In this document: piece after piece, positions 48,453 through 61,329 of the stretch
Position numbering within the stretch: the first letter of the stretch is position 1
Layout of the letters: each line of letters begins with the position of its first letter
NCBI RefSeq assembly: GCF_000003195.3
Contig: NC_012870.2
Span: 23,738,501 to 23,802,500, forward strand
Direction of reading: 5' to 3'
DNA length: 64,000 nt
From: Sorghum bicolor
Taxonomy: Eukaryota > Streptophyta > Magnoliopsida > Poales > Poaceae
The notes under the pieces: model-generated
Database searches by the model: none
Told to the model about the DNA's origin: nothing
The model's input: only the letters and a program-made list of their open reading frames with translations
Translations under genes and position numbers: made by a program

Positions 48453-49270
48453 GAGTAAAGTCTATTATCGGTCTCTAAACTTGTTCCGTTGTGTTATCTC
48501 GGTTTCTAAACTCGCAAAATGACCGTTTATGTATCTAAACTTGTTCGGTCGTATCATCCTGGTCCTTCAACTTGGAAATCTCCCATATAGATCCTTAAAT
48601 TTGTTCAGTTATGTCATTCCGGTCCCTAAACATGTTTTAAAGTCTCATCTAAGTCAAAACATGGCGAATCTAAAAAACTCTCTATCAAATAATAACTCAA
48701 AATTTTTTCATATGAATTCAAATGCAGATAAACTTTATATCAAAATTGTAGCCAACAACGCGATCTACAACTTTTAGTTAAAATTTTTTTAGAATAAAAT
48801 CATTTAGGGTCCTAAAATATTTTTTAAAACTTTATAGATTTTAAATTTTAAAATTAAATTTTGTGATACTAAACAGCTTCAAATAAAAAAAATTTAACTA
48901 TAAAGTTGTAGATCGGATTGAGGGTTACAATTTTGATATAAAGTTTATCTTTATTCAACTTCATATGAAAAAGTTATGAATTATTTTTAATATAGAATTT
49001 TTAGATCGTTTTGTTTTAATTCAGATGAGACTCAAAACTAAGTTTAGAAACCGCAATGACATAACTGAACAAATTTGAGAACCTAGACAGATAATTTCTA
49101 AGTTTACGAACTGAAATGACACAGCTGAATAAATTTAGGAACCAAAACGACACAAACGAACAAATTTGAGAACCTAAACGCAAATTTGAGAACCTAAACG
49201 GTCGATTACAAGTTTAGAGAGCGAGATGACACTGCAGTACAAGTTTAGAGATAGGTGGCGGATTTTACTC
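48453..49270. mobile_element. Foldback element with repeated arms
   Basis: Ends GAGTAAAGTCTATTATCGG and the complement GAGTAAAATCCGCCACC. Each arm holds three or four ~45-bp units resembling GGTCCCTAAACTTGTTCGG...GTGTCAT, inverted between arms. The flanks TTTTTAGGG (48444-48452) and TTTTTTGGG (49271-49279) match at 8 of 9 bases, suggesting a 9-bp Mutator-type duplication. AT-rich centre, no ORF. Confidence 0.78.
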
Positions 49271-49440
49271 TTTTTTGGGCGAAGGGGTCTACTTTTGCAG
49301 TTCTGGGGTACCCGACTACCTTTCTCCCAAACAAATGAAATAAAAATAATAAAAACACCACTGAAATGGATTCTCAAAAAGCAGACTTCGATCCAGTAAG
49401 CGCGAATTCAGAGATTACACGACTCAGGCTAAGACTGCTA

Positions 49441-49693
49441 CTCCCACTACTACTTTCTGTCCTAAATTAAATGTTGTTTTCAGTCGGTGTCGTTTCAGTT
49501 TCCGTATCATAAATTTGACCTGATTTGTAGAAAATACATATAATATTTATATCCTCAAATAAATTTGTTAAAAAACTAGATTTAAAAATGTTTCCAATAA
49601 TACTATTTATGTTATATTAATATTTTTTAATATATATTTCATCAAAGTTATTTATCGAGAAACAAGAACGACAATTATTTTGAGATGGAGGGA
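49441..49693. mobile_element. Stowaway MITE
   Basis: CTCCCACTACTACTTTCTGTC to GAGATGGAGGGAG flanked by TA. The long inner arms are poorly paired. Confidence 0.65.
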
Positions 49694-50013
49694 GTACCAC
49701 TTAGAGGGGGTGGGGGTAAATTTTAATAAATGTATAAAAAAAATTACGTGTCCATATATACAGTAGGAAAAATATTGCTTCATATTCCATTCCAACGGGC
49801 TTATGGACAACAACGGTAGGTACAAAAAAATCAGTATATATCTGTTTTGCTCTACTCCTGAGTGCAGCTTCCTACATGAGATATAGCCTTCTTTCATCAA
49901 TATATACCAAATAAAATAATCAAAGGTGTACGTTATCCCTCTTGTCCATAAGATGGCAACACCTACACAGTGCACATATTTCGATCAAAAAAACATCGTT
50001 AAAATATGTATTA

Positions 50014-50163
50014 TTCCCTCTATCCCAATTATAAGAAGTTTTGGCTTTTCTAAATACATAGATTTTAATATACACTTAGATATATATATTGTGTCTAAAT
50101 ATACAATAAAAGTAATGTGTCTAGAAAAGCCTAAACGTCTTATAGTTTGAAATTGAGGGAGCA
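50014..50163. mobile_element. Stowaway MITE
   Basis: TCCCTCTATCCCAATTATAAG pairs with CTTATAGTTTGAAATTGAGG; TTTTGGCTTTTCTA/TAGAAAAGCC arms. It lies just downstream of the ABCG stop codon and may be in its 3' UTR. Confidence 0.82.
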
Positions 50164-50213
50164 GTAACATAGATGTGAAGTGAAAAGAAAAAAAAACATA
50201 TGTACACTTACAT

Positions 50214-53200
50214 CTATTTCAACTTTAACATACTAAGAAACGCAACAAGCCGGAAGAGCACACCGTGGAGCATAATAATGGTGATGCAAAGATTAAATTC
50301 GTTGATATCATAGCCCCCTTGGAGCAATGCTCCACATCTAGTGATCAGCCACACACCTGAATACCTGAAGACAAAACTGAGTTAGGAAAAAGATGGGAAA
50401 GCTTGACATTGCTTATACAAGTTTAGTAATGGTGGTTGAGTAAGGAAATCATAGAACTTCAAAAAAATATTGCACTCCCTTCGTTCCAAATTATAAAACG
50501 TTTTGACTTTTCAATATACATTATTTTTACTATATATCTAGACATAGTGTATATCTAAGTGCATAGCAAAAGCTATGTAACTAGAAAAGCCAAAACGTCT
50601 TATAATTTTGAATGGGGGGAGTAATTTAACAATTTTCTTTTTCGAGAAACTCTAACTCCAATTTTTTTTCACCAAAGACAAACATACATACACTGAATGA
50701 CCCGTAGACATTTTGAGAACTAGTTCAATAATTTCAGGTTATATGATGATGACAGTTGAGTCAAAATATAGGCTGTGTAACACCTGAAGTTCACAAACAT
50801 GAGATCTTGGCTAAATGAAGTGGTTCATAGCTACTCCCTCTGTTTGTTTACATGTCGTATTAGTTATGTCCTAAGTCAAACATTTCTATATTTTACAATA
50901 AATTTTTAAAATATTGTATAGTTTAAACATAAGATTTATGTTTTTAGATTCACTATAAGAAATACCATAATATACAGTTCACATGTTGTGAAACTACATG
51001 GATTTTTTAAAACTGATGGTCAAAGTTAGGAATGTTTCACTTAGGACAAACCTAATGCGACATGTAAAAAAATGGATGTAGTAGTGTATTTTGAATGTGA
51101 GAATTCTGGACTTTTTTCTTGTGCATGAATAAACAAGGCGATCATAATAGTTTTCCTGCTATGCACACATTTGATTAACAATGCCATAAACAAGTTCTTT
51201 AACTACAGGATAACAGGATTACTTCTGATTAAAGAAACAGAATACTAACTCTTTTGCTCCTGCAATGATGAATGCTTGTAGAGCCCACTTTGTATAGCAC
51301 AATTCCCTTATAACCCGCGGAAGGTCTGGTTTAGTGCCCACCAGGACCAGCACAACAGGTACTATTGCAGAACTCTGCAACAGTGTAGTCATTAGCCACC
51401 TTCTGTAGAGTTAATATCATGATTACCAAAAAAAAAAAAGATGCCCTACTTACCAACTGCGCTAATCCGAGTTCAAACCAAATAGCAAAAGTGTAACCTA
51501 CGCCGGTTACACAATAAATTAGGGCCAGCAAAACCAAATAATTGTCTCTAAGAGTCGACCGTGGGTTGTTGAAGAAATAAAATGTTGAGAGAAAGATGAT
51601 TGGCTTAACGGCAGTATTGAAATGATCAATAGTATCTCTTGCAAGAAAGTAAGCTAGAGAGCTCATGCCGGATTGTCTCTCCCTCCAATATTGCAATTTT
51701 TCAGGTGAAAATGACCGCAATGACGCAAGCTGGCATAACAGTGCTGCAACAAGCACATTAGCATTAGCTAACATGTTACTGTAACATATCTTACAGTTGC
51801 AGGGTAAAAAAATTCCATTGTAATTATAACCAATAGATTGGAAAAAGGGATAAACTTTGCTAAAATTTTCTGTGACTGAATTAACAATTAACACTTATGG
51901 GGTTATGGTAGGATTCCCATTGACAGACAGTGCACTGTTATGAACATGAGTTTGGCTGACTTGCCTATTGCTAATTGATGAGTTGTTATAGTTAATAAAG
52001 ACAGTGAATAGAGGCACATATTGGAAAAGGAAAGAACAGAGGATACACAGCCATGGACAGAAAAAAGGTATTATTTTGTCCTTTTTCGCTTGTGCTTGTA
52101 TTATATCTGATAAACATATTATCCTGAAAAACGTGCATTTAAAAGTGTTATAGCCACCATCAGCTCGTGAAATATACATATCTTGGTGAGTGGGTGTGTC
52201 TCGTATGGGTTCCTTTCCCATTTTTTCTTCTTAATATAATAATGCACAATTCTCCTGCGTGCTTGAGAAAATATATACATATCTTATAGTTCCTGTTTCA
52301 GTGTTGTATTGTTTGCTAGGGAAAAAAGTTCACTTTTGGACCCTGGCTAGTCTATACTGAACAAAAAGCATAACATTAGTTAGTTGAAAAAAAAAATCAA
52401 CTTCTACAATATCTTCGCTCTCCAACCACCTCAAGTAAATATGACAAGCAAAGATGCAACAGGAGACACATATTTTTTCAATTTAAATCCAAATTAGAGA
52501 AGCATAATTACAATGATATTGATATATCATGAAAGAAAGATTAAGTCCTGTGATATAAGTTAGTTTATATTTACTAAAAGCTATTGATAATTTTATAGGA
52601 TCTCCATAAGTCTATCGTAACCACTTTTTTTCACAACAAAGCAGTTTTTTTTTTGTTCCTTTGATAGTTTATTTAAATTTACTAATCTAGAAACAACAAA
52701 AGACGCTGACTTACAAACTGCCATTATGGTATATCCATAAGAAGCTACACCGAATGAATCATCTCGAACTCTAGCAATTGTCCCAATGCATACGCCAGCA
52801 ATACACAATATTAGGTAATCAACGGCCTGCTGTGTAGCTTCACGCAACCGTTGCTTTGCTACCCTGAAACATTTTGACAGTATAGTCACAGATTGATTCA
52901 CAAAACATGCAGGAAATATCACAGAAAACAATTTACCTCCCCAAATAGTATCCATATTGTGCAAACACACCAGGTGTTTTCCTTTCCAGTAATTCATTTG
53001 ATGGACTCAGATTACGGTGCACAGAAACTGTATTTTCTGACTGTTCTTCTGAAGACTGTTCGCTAATGGACCGAACAGTATATAATTCACGAATTGTATT
53101 GATATTCTCAAGGTCCTTCTGCAAATCATCTGGAACTTCATAACCATTACGTAGCATCCAAAGGAGTGGAAAGTGTTTAGGAGTGACATTTCCCCTCATT

Positions 53201-56200
53201 TTTGTCTTTACTATTCCCTCTAAAATGTCAATGTAATAGTCTGGAGGATTCTCACGGTCTGGCACCTTGATCCCCAGACCTGCGAAGTACGTTTCAACTT
53301 CATATATAGGTCCATGATAAGCAATAAGGCCACCTCTTGCCAAAAGGACAAAGTCATCAAACATGTTGAACAAAGTATAGCTGTGTACAACATTAACAAT
53401 TGTCAAGCTTATATGTCAATAAATACAAAAGGAAGCAAAGAAAATATTATTTAAGTTTTTAATTCAGCCCTTTTTGGGTATCTGATCACAAGGTGTTAGC
53501 ACGAACTAATAGGTGATCTCAGACAAGGAATGCAAGCTTTTTTTCAGGCCCATTGACCAATGGATGTTACACATATTTATTGGAAAGCTTTGCATGCAAG
53601 CAGAATCGAGTTTAGTTGAAGATAGGGAGCACATCAATTCATACAGAAAGGAGACAAATTGATGATTTAATGTTTGCGACATACCTTGGTTGGTGAACCA
53701 CTGCACAAACATTTACACCTTCAAGTGCTTCATGTCGAAGTGCCCTTAGAAGTAGCTGAGAAGAAGCACTGTCTAAGCCAGTAGTTGGCTCGTCTAATAT
53801 CAGAAGAGATGGTTCCATAACCATTTCAATCCCAACATTAACACGCTTCCTTTGTCCTCCGGAAATGCCCCGCTTCTCCACTGTCCCAACAAGGGAATTT
53901 CTAATTTCTTGAAGCCCTAATGATTCAATAACCCGTTCAAGAACCCTAACCTTATCAGATCTTGACATGCCTTTGCTTAACCTATTCCACAAAATAATAC
54001 TGATTGTTATAATAAACGATTTACTTTATGAACAATATATATGGAAAGGGTTACTGGGATCAACTACATTGCATTTTTTTTCTTGAACAACACAGAGCTG
54101 TCATTTCATTAAGAGAGAAAGAAGTACAAAGGAGAGGCAAAGCCTGCTCCAAGAGAGACCCCTGATGCAGGTACAGTTGTACAGATGCCCTGCTCCAAGA
54201 GAGATAAACTACATTGCATTTCTTTTATACTGGCAAAGCAAACACATAAGGCTGGTCATCACATAGGCTATTCAGGTCAGAATTAGATGACATTTTGGAC
54301 AGCTAATTTGACCTGCAATTAGTGAAAATGTGCTGTCGGAAACATCAACTATATCTGGTGGAGGTAGTAATCAATTCAAGCTTAGAGCTATGTAGCATGA
54401 CTACTTTATGCATCTAAAGACAGGAAATGAAATTTAAATACTGATCATAAACCTTTTTAAAAAAAATTATGATATATCTAAAACAAATGAATATTGTGTT
54501 TAACATGTGGCATGGATGAACCATGAGAAACAATATTATTATAGCATGCACATGTTACGCCGTCGAGCCTTGCTTCGTAGGAGATAGGGAGGAGAGTGCG
54601 TAGCAAGGGAGCGGAGTCGATCTCGGCGTGCTCTTGCCGTGATCGATGCTGGAGCGTGGCGAGCAGATGGATTTAGGCGCTGGGCGCCCAAGGGTGATTA
54701 TAATAATCACAATCCCAGGCTAATCTTTATTGACAGAATAGGATGGCCTTATAAAGGCAATTACAAACCGACTCTTACTAAAATACGGAATAGGAAATAA
54801 ACTCTAGGACTTCCAAGATTTCCAAAACTAATCTAGACTCCTGGTGACCGTAGTCACCACGGCGCGGGACTCCTGGTGACCGTGGCCACTACGACACGGC
54901 AGCACGGGACTATACCCGTGGCCTCCTCTGGTAGGTATTTCCTACCATAACAGCACATTAGGTCTTCTCTCTGTTGATAAGCCTTGAAATGCAATTTCAT
55001 TGTTTCTTATGGCAAGTTTAAAAAATGAACATTGCAGGTTAAAAAAAACAAGATCCAACCTAGGATGAACTAGGCGGTTTTTCATTAAGAAGAACATTGC
55101 ATGTTAAAAACTCCCTTACAGGTAAAAATTAATTAAAACTAGCTGTACTTCTTGGCACTGACAAAGGTAATAGTAATAATTTATTTGATAAAGGTTGTGC
55201 TAAAACAGATTAGTGGAACAGAAAAAGGAATAGACTCAGAAAGCAATTAAACTTTGTGTTTTCTATCAAATACCTGCAACATGAACTAAACCACATATTT
55301 TCCTCGACAGTCAGGTTCCCATGGACAATATCATCTTGAGGCACAAAACCAATGATCTTCTTATATGACTGCATTAATCCAGGTAACCCATTTATAAGGA
55401 CTATCCCATCCTTCTTGTACCCAGACGTTTTACCTAATACAGCATTGAGAAAAGTAGTCTTTCCTGCTCCAGAAGGGCCCATGATAGCTGTTACCCTACC
55501 TGGTGAAAGTTTTCCTGTAACACATTGCAGAAGTTTCTTTTTTCCAATAGATAGTGTTAGACCTCTGAAAGCCACTTCAAGTGTTGGCCTTTGTGGCCTA
55601 ATTTCAGTAGCAAGAGACACCACTCCAGAGAATGTTAATTTATCATTGTTTATCTTCATAGCTCTATCCGTGTCTGCCTGATTATATGCATGCCCGAACC
55701 TTTCAGTGGGAACCTGAGTTAGATTTTCATGATTTTTGGATCTGTTAGCATTAGCTTCAGTGCCATTTAGAACTCCAGTGGATGATGTAGCCGATTGCTC
55801 AGGTGTATTGAAAGACTTAGGCATTTCTTACCTCATGCCGTAGTACAAGTTCTTTTGCTAATTTCCATCTTTCACGTGCTGCGGCTGATTTATCTGCCCT
55901 TTTTGCAGCCTTTTTACGAGATCTAGATGACATTTTTACTTGAAGTGAAATGAATAGGCCAGAGCAGTTGTACACCAGTAGCAAAACAAAGCCCAAGATA
56001 GCCTGCAAAGAAGATCAGAAGTACAAAAGGAGTATCGTTAGAAAAACATAATTAAATAATGAAACATCCTTGGCAACAATTAAGAGAAATATGTGATAAA
56101 GATATATTACACATCCAAGCATTACAATGAGAATAATTCATAAATCCTATTTTCAAGTGAAATTAGAATAATATTGGTGACGCATTAGCCATCAATTTCC

Positions 56201-59200
56201 AGCTAGATAATACTTTTATAGTTTTATGGATCAAAGAGTATTAGTTTATATGCAATAAAATGTTGCTAGAAAATGTTCCTCAGTAAGGCAAGAATACATC
56301 TTGGGCATTAATCCCAAGTCTAACAAAAAATATATTTGTGCATCACATGAGTATGAGCAGGGGCGGATTCACGGCCCGTGCTGCCCGGGCTGCAGCACGG
56401 GCCGAGGCCCAGTAGCAAGTGAAACATGTTTCATAAAAATGGCATAAAAAACATTTGAAGCCCAATAGCCCCCCCTGAGAAGAATACAGCCCATCTATTA
56501 GTTTGCTTAGCCCTGGCCATCAGGAGCAATCGAGGCATTGAGCAGCCGGCGGCTAGACCCTTCGCCTGCTCGTAATTATTAACTTGCCTGCGACTCATCG
56601 ACTCCACTGAAGCCTGCTCGCGATTGAGATCAAGTCATGAAGCACTGAAGCCTGAAGCCTCGATGCCATCGGCTGCTAATCGTCACCATCCAGGTTCTGC
56701 CGAACAGCCGATTTAAATTTGTGTTCTTGCACACCTCCCAGCCGGCCGCCGGGCACTGGCTGCCCTTGCAGAGTTGCAGTTGAAGGTAAGAAGATCCAAA
56801 TCTACCTAATTCCTTCTCTTTACTGTCTACAAAATTTCATATTTTTTTAATTCATATCCAATTGCTTAGGATGGAAAGATACTTTGGTAAGAAAGATGCA
56901 TCAAATAGCACAGTTGAGCAGAAAAGACCACGGATTGAACTTGATTTGAGAGAGATAGTTGATGATCCAGGGAATAGGAAGCCAATTGATGAGTTTCATC
57001 ATGACATTAGGGATGAGGCTAGGAGAGCATATCTACAGAAAGGTCCATATAGGCCAACTGGTCATAAATTTCCCAAAACAAAATTCAATGGTACAGGTCA
57101 AGCAAGAGGATTTGTTGGATCATGGTTTGATCAATTTGATTGGTTAGAGTACAGTGTAGCCAAGGATGCAGCCTATTGTTTTTATTGCTATCTCTTTAAG
57201 CCACAACAAACTGGGTTCAATAGCAATGATACATTCACTAGAGTTGGGTTCAGAAATTGGAAGAATGCAAAGGCTTCTTTGAAAGAGCATGCTCAGTCAA
57301 TTGATGGCTTTCATGCTAATGCAAGGAAGCGTGCACTTGATTTTAAAAATCAGAGACAAAGTGTTCAACATGTGTGGCATGTGACAAGCACAGCAGAAGA
57401 GGAGGCATATAAATCTCGTTTAAAAATTATGTTAGGCATTGCTAGATTTCTCCTTTTACAAGCTCTAGCCTTTCGTGGACATGATGAGTCTAAAACATCA
57501 AGAAACAAAGGGAATTTTTTAGAGATGCTTGAATGGTACAGGAAGAAGGATCCAAAGGCCGCACTTGTGACCGGTGAAAATGCTCCAGCCAATAATCAAA
57601 TGAGTTGCCCAACAGTTCAAAAAGATTTGGTTAGGGCTTGTGCAGAGGAGACAAGTGAGTTAATTAAGAATGAAATAGGAGATCGTTGCTTTGCAGTACT
57701 TGTTGACGAGGCTCGTGATGCATCTATTAAGGAACAAATGGCTGTGGTTGTGAGGTATACATCATTTCTTAATAATTTGAGTATTTCATTGATCTTGTCT
57801 TGTTGTTGTCAAGTAACTATATTTTTTCTTTTCTCATGTAGGTTTGTCAATGACAAAGGAAATGTCATTGAGAGGTTCCTTGGCATTGAACATGTTTCTG
57901 ACACCACGTCACATTCACTAAAAGAAGCATTGGATACTATGCTTAGAAGGTATGGTCTATCTATTTCCAAGATTAGAGGACAAGGATATGATGGAGCTTC
58001 AAACATGAGAGGACAATTTCATGGATTGCAAAGGCTAGTATTGAATGAAAACCCATATGCCTTTTACATCCACTGTTTTGCTCATCAATTGCAGCTTGTG
58101 GTAGTTTCTGTAGCCAAGTGTTGCACTTCAACTTTTGATTTCTTCAATTATGTCACTTCAATTTTCAATAATGTTAGTGCTTCTTGCAAAAGAAAAGATC
58201 AACTCCTCCAAAATCATCATGACCAAATTGTTCAACAATTAGATAGTGGTGCTATTTTTCCTGGGAGAGGGAAAAACCAAGAAACTAGTCTTGCTAGGCC
58301 TGGTGATACACGATGGGGAACACATCACAAAACATTGGTACGTCTTATGCTCATGTGGGGTTCTGTACTTGAGGTGTTAGAGAATGTTAGTGAAGATGGA
58401 ACCGATGGGGAAAAGAAAACTATTGCTTCAGGATTGATCACAAAAATGGAGTCATTTGAATTTGTGTTCATATTACATCTTATGATTAGAGTATTGGGGG
58501 TGACTCAAGAACTCTCACAATGTTTGCAAAGGAAAAATCAGAACATTGTTCGTGCAATAGGATTGATTGGTTCTGTGATGAGAAATATGAATGCCATGAG
58601 AGAAAATGGTTGGGATGATCTTTTTGAAGAGGTAAAAAGCTTTTGTGTCCAAAAGAAGATAGACATTCCTAATATGGAAGATATGATACCAGTTAGAGGT
58701 CGTTCCAAATTCCGTGGTGCCAAATTAGTGACATACTACCATCATTTTCATCATGGAATTTTCATTGCTGTGATTGATCAGATTCTTTGTGAGCTAAATA
58801 ATCGGTTTCCAGAAAGATCAACTGAACTCTTGAGATGTGTTGCTTGTCTTGATCCGAATGGTTCTTTTGCCAACTTTGAGATGGAGAAATTGGTTCAGCT
58901 TGCTAAGATCTATAAAGATGACTTCAGTGATTATGATTGTGAGAAGCTAAGAAGTGACCTTCTTGTATTCATTGATGATGTAAAAAATGATATAGATTTT
59001 GGCAACTGTGCTGATCTTGGCAACCTTGCTGAGAGAATATTTTTTTATTTTTAGCCCATTTTTAAAACAAATTTCAAATTTAGGCCGTTTACGAAAAAAA
59101 TTTCAAAACTAGGCCGTTTGGCCCCGCCACCATGCATGGCGGGGCAAATACACATGACCCCGCCATGCATGGCGGCGGGGTGCACTGGTGACGTGGCGCA

Positions 59201-61234
59201 TGGCTGGCAGAGTACGCTGACGTGTACCCCGCCGTGACTGATGGCGGGTTTGCGCACCCCGCCGTGGATCATGGCGGGGCACGCCCAGCACCACCAAAAG
59301 CTCTTTCTCTCCCTCTGTCCTACCCTACCCGCGCCCGCATCTTGTTTAGTTTAAAAAAATTTGAAAAATCGGTACTGTAGCACTTTCGTTTGTATTTGAC
59401 AAATATTGTCCAATTATGGACTAACTAGGGTCAAAAGATTTGTCTCGTCAATTTCGATCAAACTGTACAATTAGTTTTTATTTTTGTTTATATTTAATAC
59501 TTTATACATATGTCTAAAGATTCGATGTGACGGAAAATCTAAAAAATTTTGCAAAATTTTTTGGAACTAAACAAGGCTGACAAGACTTGGTGGTGTGGTC
59601 ACGTGAACATGCACGACCGACTCGGGAAAAGTGGCCGAACTGACCACTCAGGCCTTGTTTAGTTATGAAAAAATTTCGGATTTTGCTACTGTAGCACTTT
59701 CGTTTTTATTTGACAAATATTATCTAATTATGAACTAACTAGTATCAAAAGATTCATCTCGCGATTTACAGATAAATTGTATAATTAGTTTTTATTTTTG
59801 TCTATATTTAATGTATTATGCATATGCCACTATACTCAATGTGACGGGAAATCTAAAAAGTTTTGGGAACTAAACAATGCCTGAACTATGGGCGCAGCTT
59901 TATGGACATGATGATGACTACGGCTGCTGCTAGAGCTAGGCTTTGTCCAAAGCGACATGATGACCTTAAAACTCAAAAACTTTTCAAGATTTTTTATAAC
60001 ATTAAATCTTGCAGCACATATATGGAATATTAAATATAGATAAAAACAAAAACTAATTACACAGTTTGCCAGTAAATTGCGAGATGAATCTTTTGAGTCT
60101 AGTTACTCTATGATTGGACAATGTTTGTCAAATAAAAATGAAAATGTTACAGTACCAAAACCAAAAAAATTTCGCAACTTAAACAAGACCCTAGACTAGA
60201 CTCCATGATGTGCTCAATTCGTACGAGAGGACAAACATGTCCTGTCAGCCTTGTTTAATTTCCAAAAAAATTTGCAAAATTTTTCAGATTCCCAGTCACA
60301 TCGAATCTTAGACGTTTGTATGAAGTATTAAATATAGATAAAAATAAAAACTAATTATACAGTTTAGTCGAAATTAACGAGACGAATCTTTTGACCCTAG
60401 TTAGTCCATAATTGGATAATATTTTTAAAATACAAACGAAAGTACTACAGTATCGACTTTTCCAAAATTTTTTGGAACTAAACAAGTCCAGCTCTCTGCC
60501 TCGTGTGCATTGCATTGCTTGGTACGTACCCCGCCATGATCCATGGCGGGGTAGCCCTAACCCGCCAGCGATCATGACGGGGTCCAGGTCAGCCACCTCG
60601 GCCATGCAGCGCCACGTGGCAGGGTCTACCCCGCCACCATGCATGGCGGGGTGCAGTGTTTTTGCCCCGCCATGCATGGTGGCGGGGCCAAACGGCCTAG
60701 ATTTGAAAATTTTTTAAGAAGCGGTCTAAATTTGAAATTTGTTTTAAAAATGGACTAAAAATAAAAAAAAAATTCTGCTGAGAAGATGGTTCAAAGTGAT
60801 AGACATAAAAGTTTTCCTTTGGTGTATCGTCTCATTGAACTTGCATTGATTTTGCCGGTGGCAACCGCAACGGTTGAAAGAGCCTTCTCCGCTATGAATA
60901 TTATCAAGACTGAACGGAGGAACAAAATGAATGATGATTAGATGAATAATAGCATGATATGCTATATTGAGAGGGATTTGTTTGCATGTGTTGAAGATGA
61001 CAAAATTTTGAAGCGCTTTCAAGGCATAAGAAACCGTAAGATGCATTTGCCACGTGAGGGTCCAAGGTGCGTATTGTTTTAGTATAATTCATTTTAACTT
61101 CTATCTTGAATCTTGATATATAAAGAAGTATGACATTTTAAAATTTATGTAGTGTTGAGCGTGGTGGTTCAAATGGTGTGAATTCATGAAGAATTGAAGA
61201 CGCAAGATATCAGATATGGATTATTATTATTATT

Positions 61235-61329
<95 letters not shown>

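Larger units (their letters stand above)
59035..60775. mobile_element. Long-TIR element with palindrome-rich arms, TSD TGCTGAGA
   Basis: Inserted in the hAT transposase frame with TGCTGAGA at 59027-59034 and 60776-60783. Arms of roughly 250 bp are inverted copies: GAATATTTTTTTATTTTTAG at the left, GAATTTTTTTTTTATTTTTA on the right complement. Both then have CCATTTTTAAAACAAATTTC and GGCCGTTTGGCCCCGCC. Four GC-rich palindromes lie in each arm. The interior consists almost wholly of four MITEs. No ORF. Arm length suggests Mutator-like; the 8-bp duplication fits hAT equally well, so class is unsettled. Confidence 0.88.
56871..61082 (+). pseudogene. hAT transposase (TTF zinc finger, DUF4371-type core, hATC), interrupted
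   Basis: Starts MERYFGKKD at 56871. The N-terminal part has a TTF-type zinc-finger region ([10 protein letters not shown] ... [12 protein letters not shown]). The central RNase-H-like catalytic region includes [22 protein letters not shown] and [12 protein letters not shown], and [15 protein letters not shown] follows. An 87-bp in-frame intron at 57755-57841 (GTATAC...CATGTAG) can be read through or removed without changing frame. The frame is then cut at 59034 by a 1741-bp element. After 60783 it resumes in the same codon phase with the hATC dimerisation domain ([15 protein letters not shown] near 60850). There is one in-frame TAG (60939-60941) inside hATC and a terminal TAG at 61080-61082. 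As it stands no complete transposase can be made. Confidence 0.92.
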
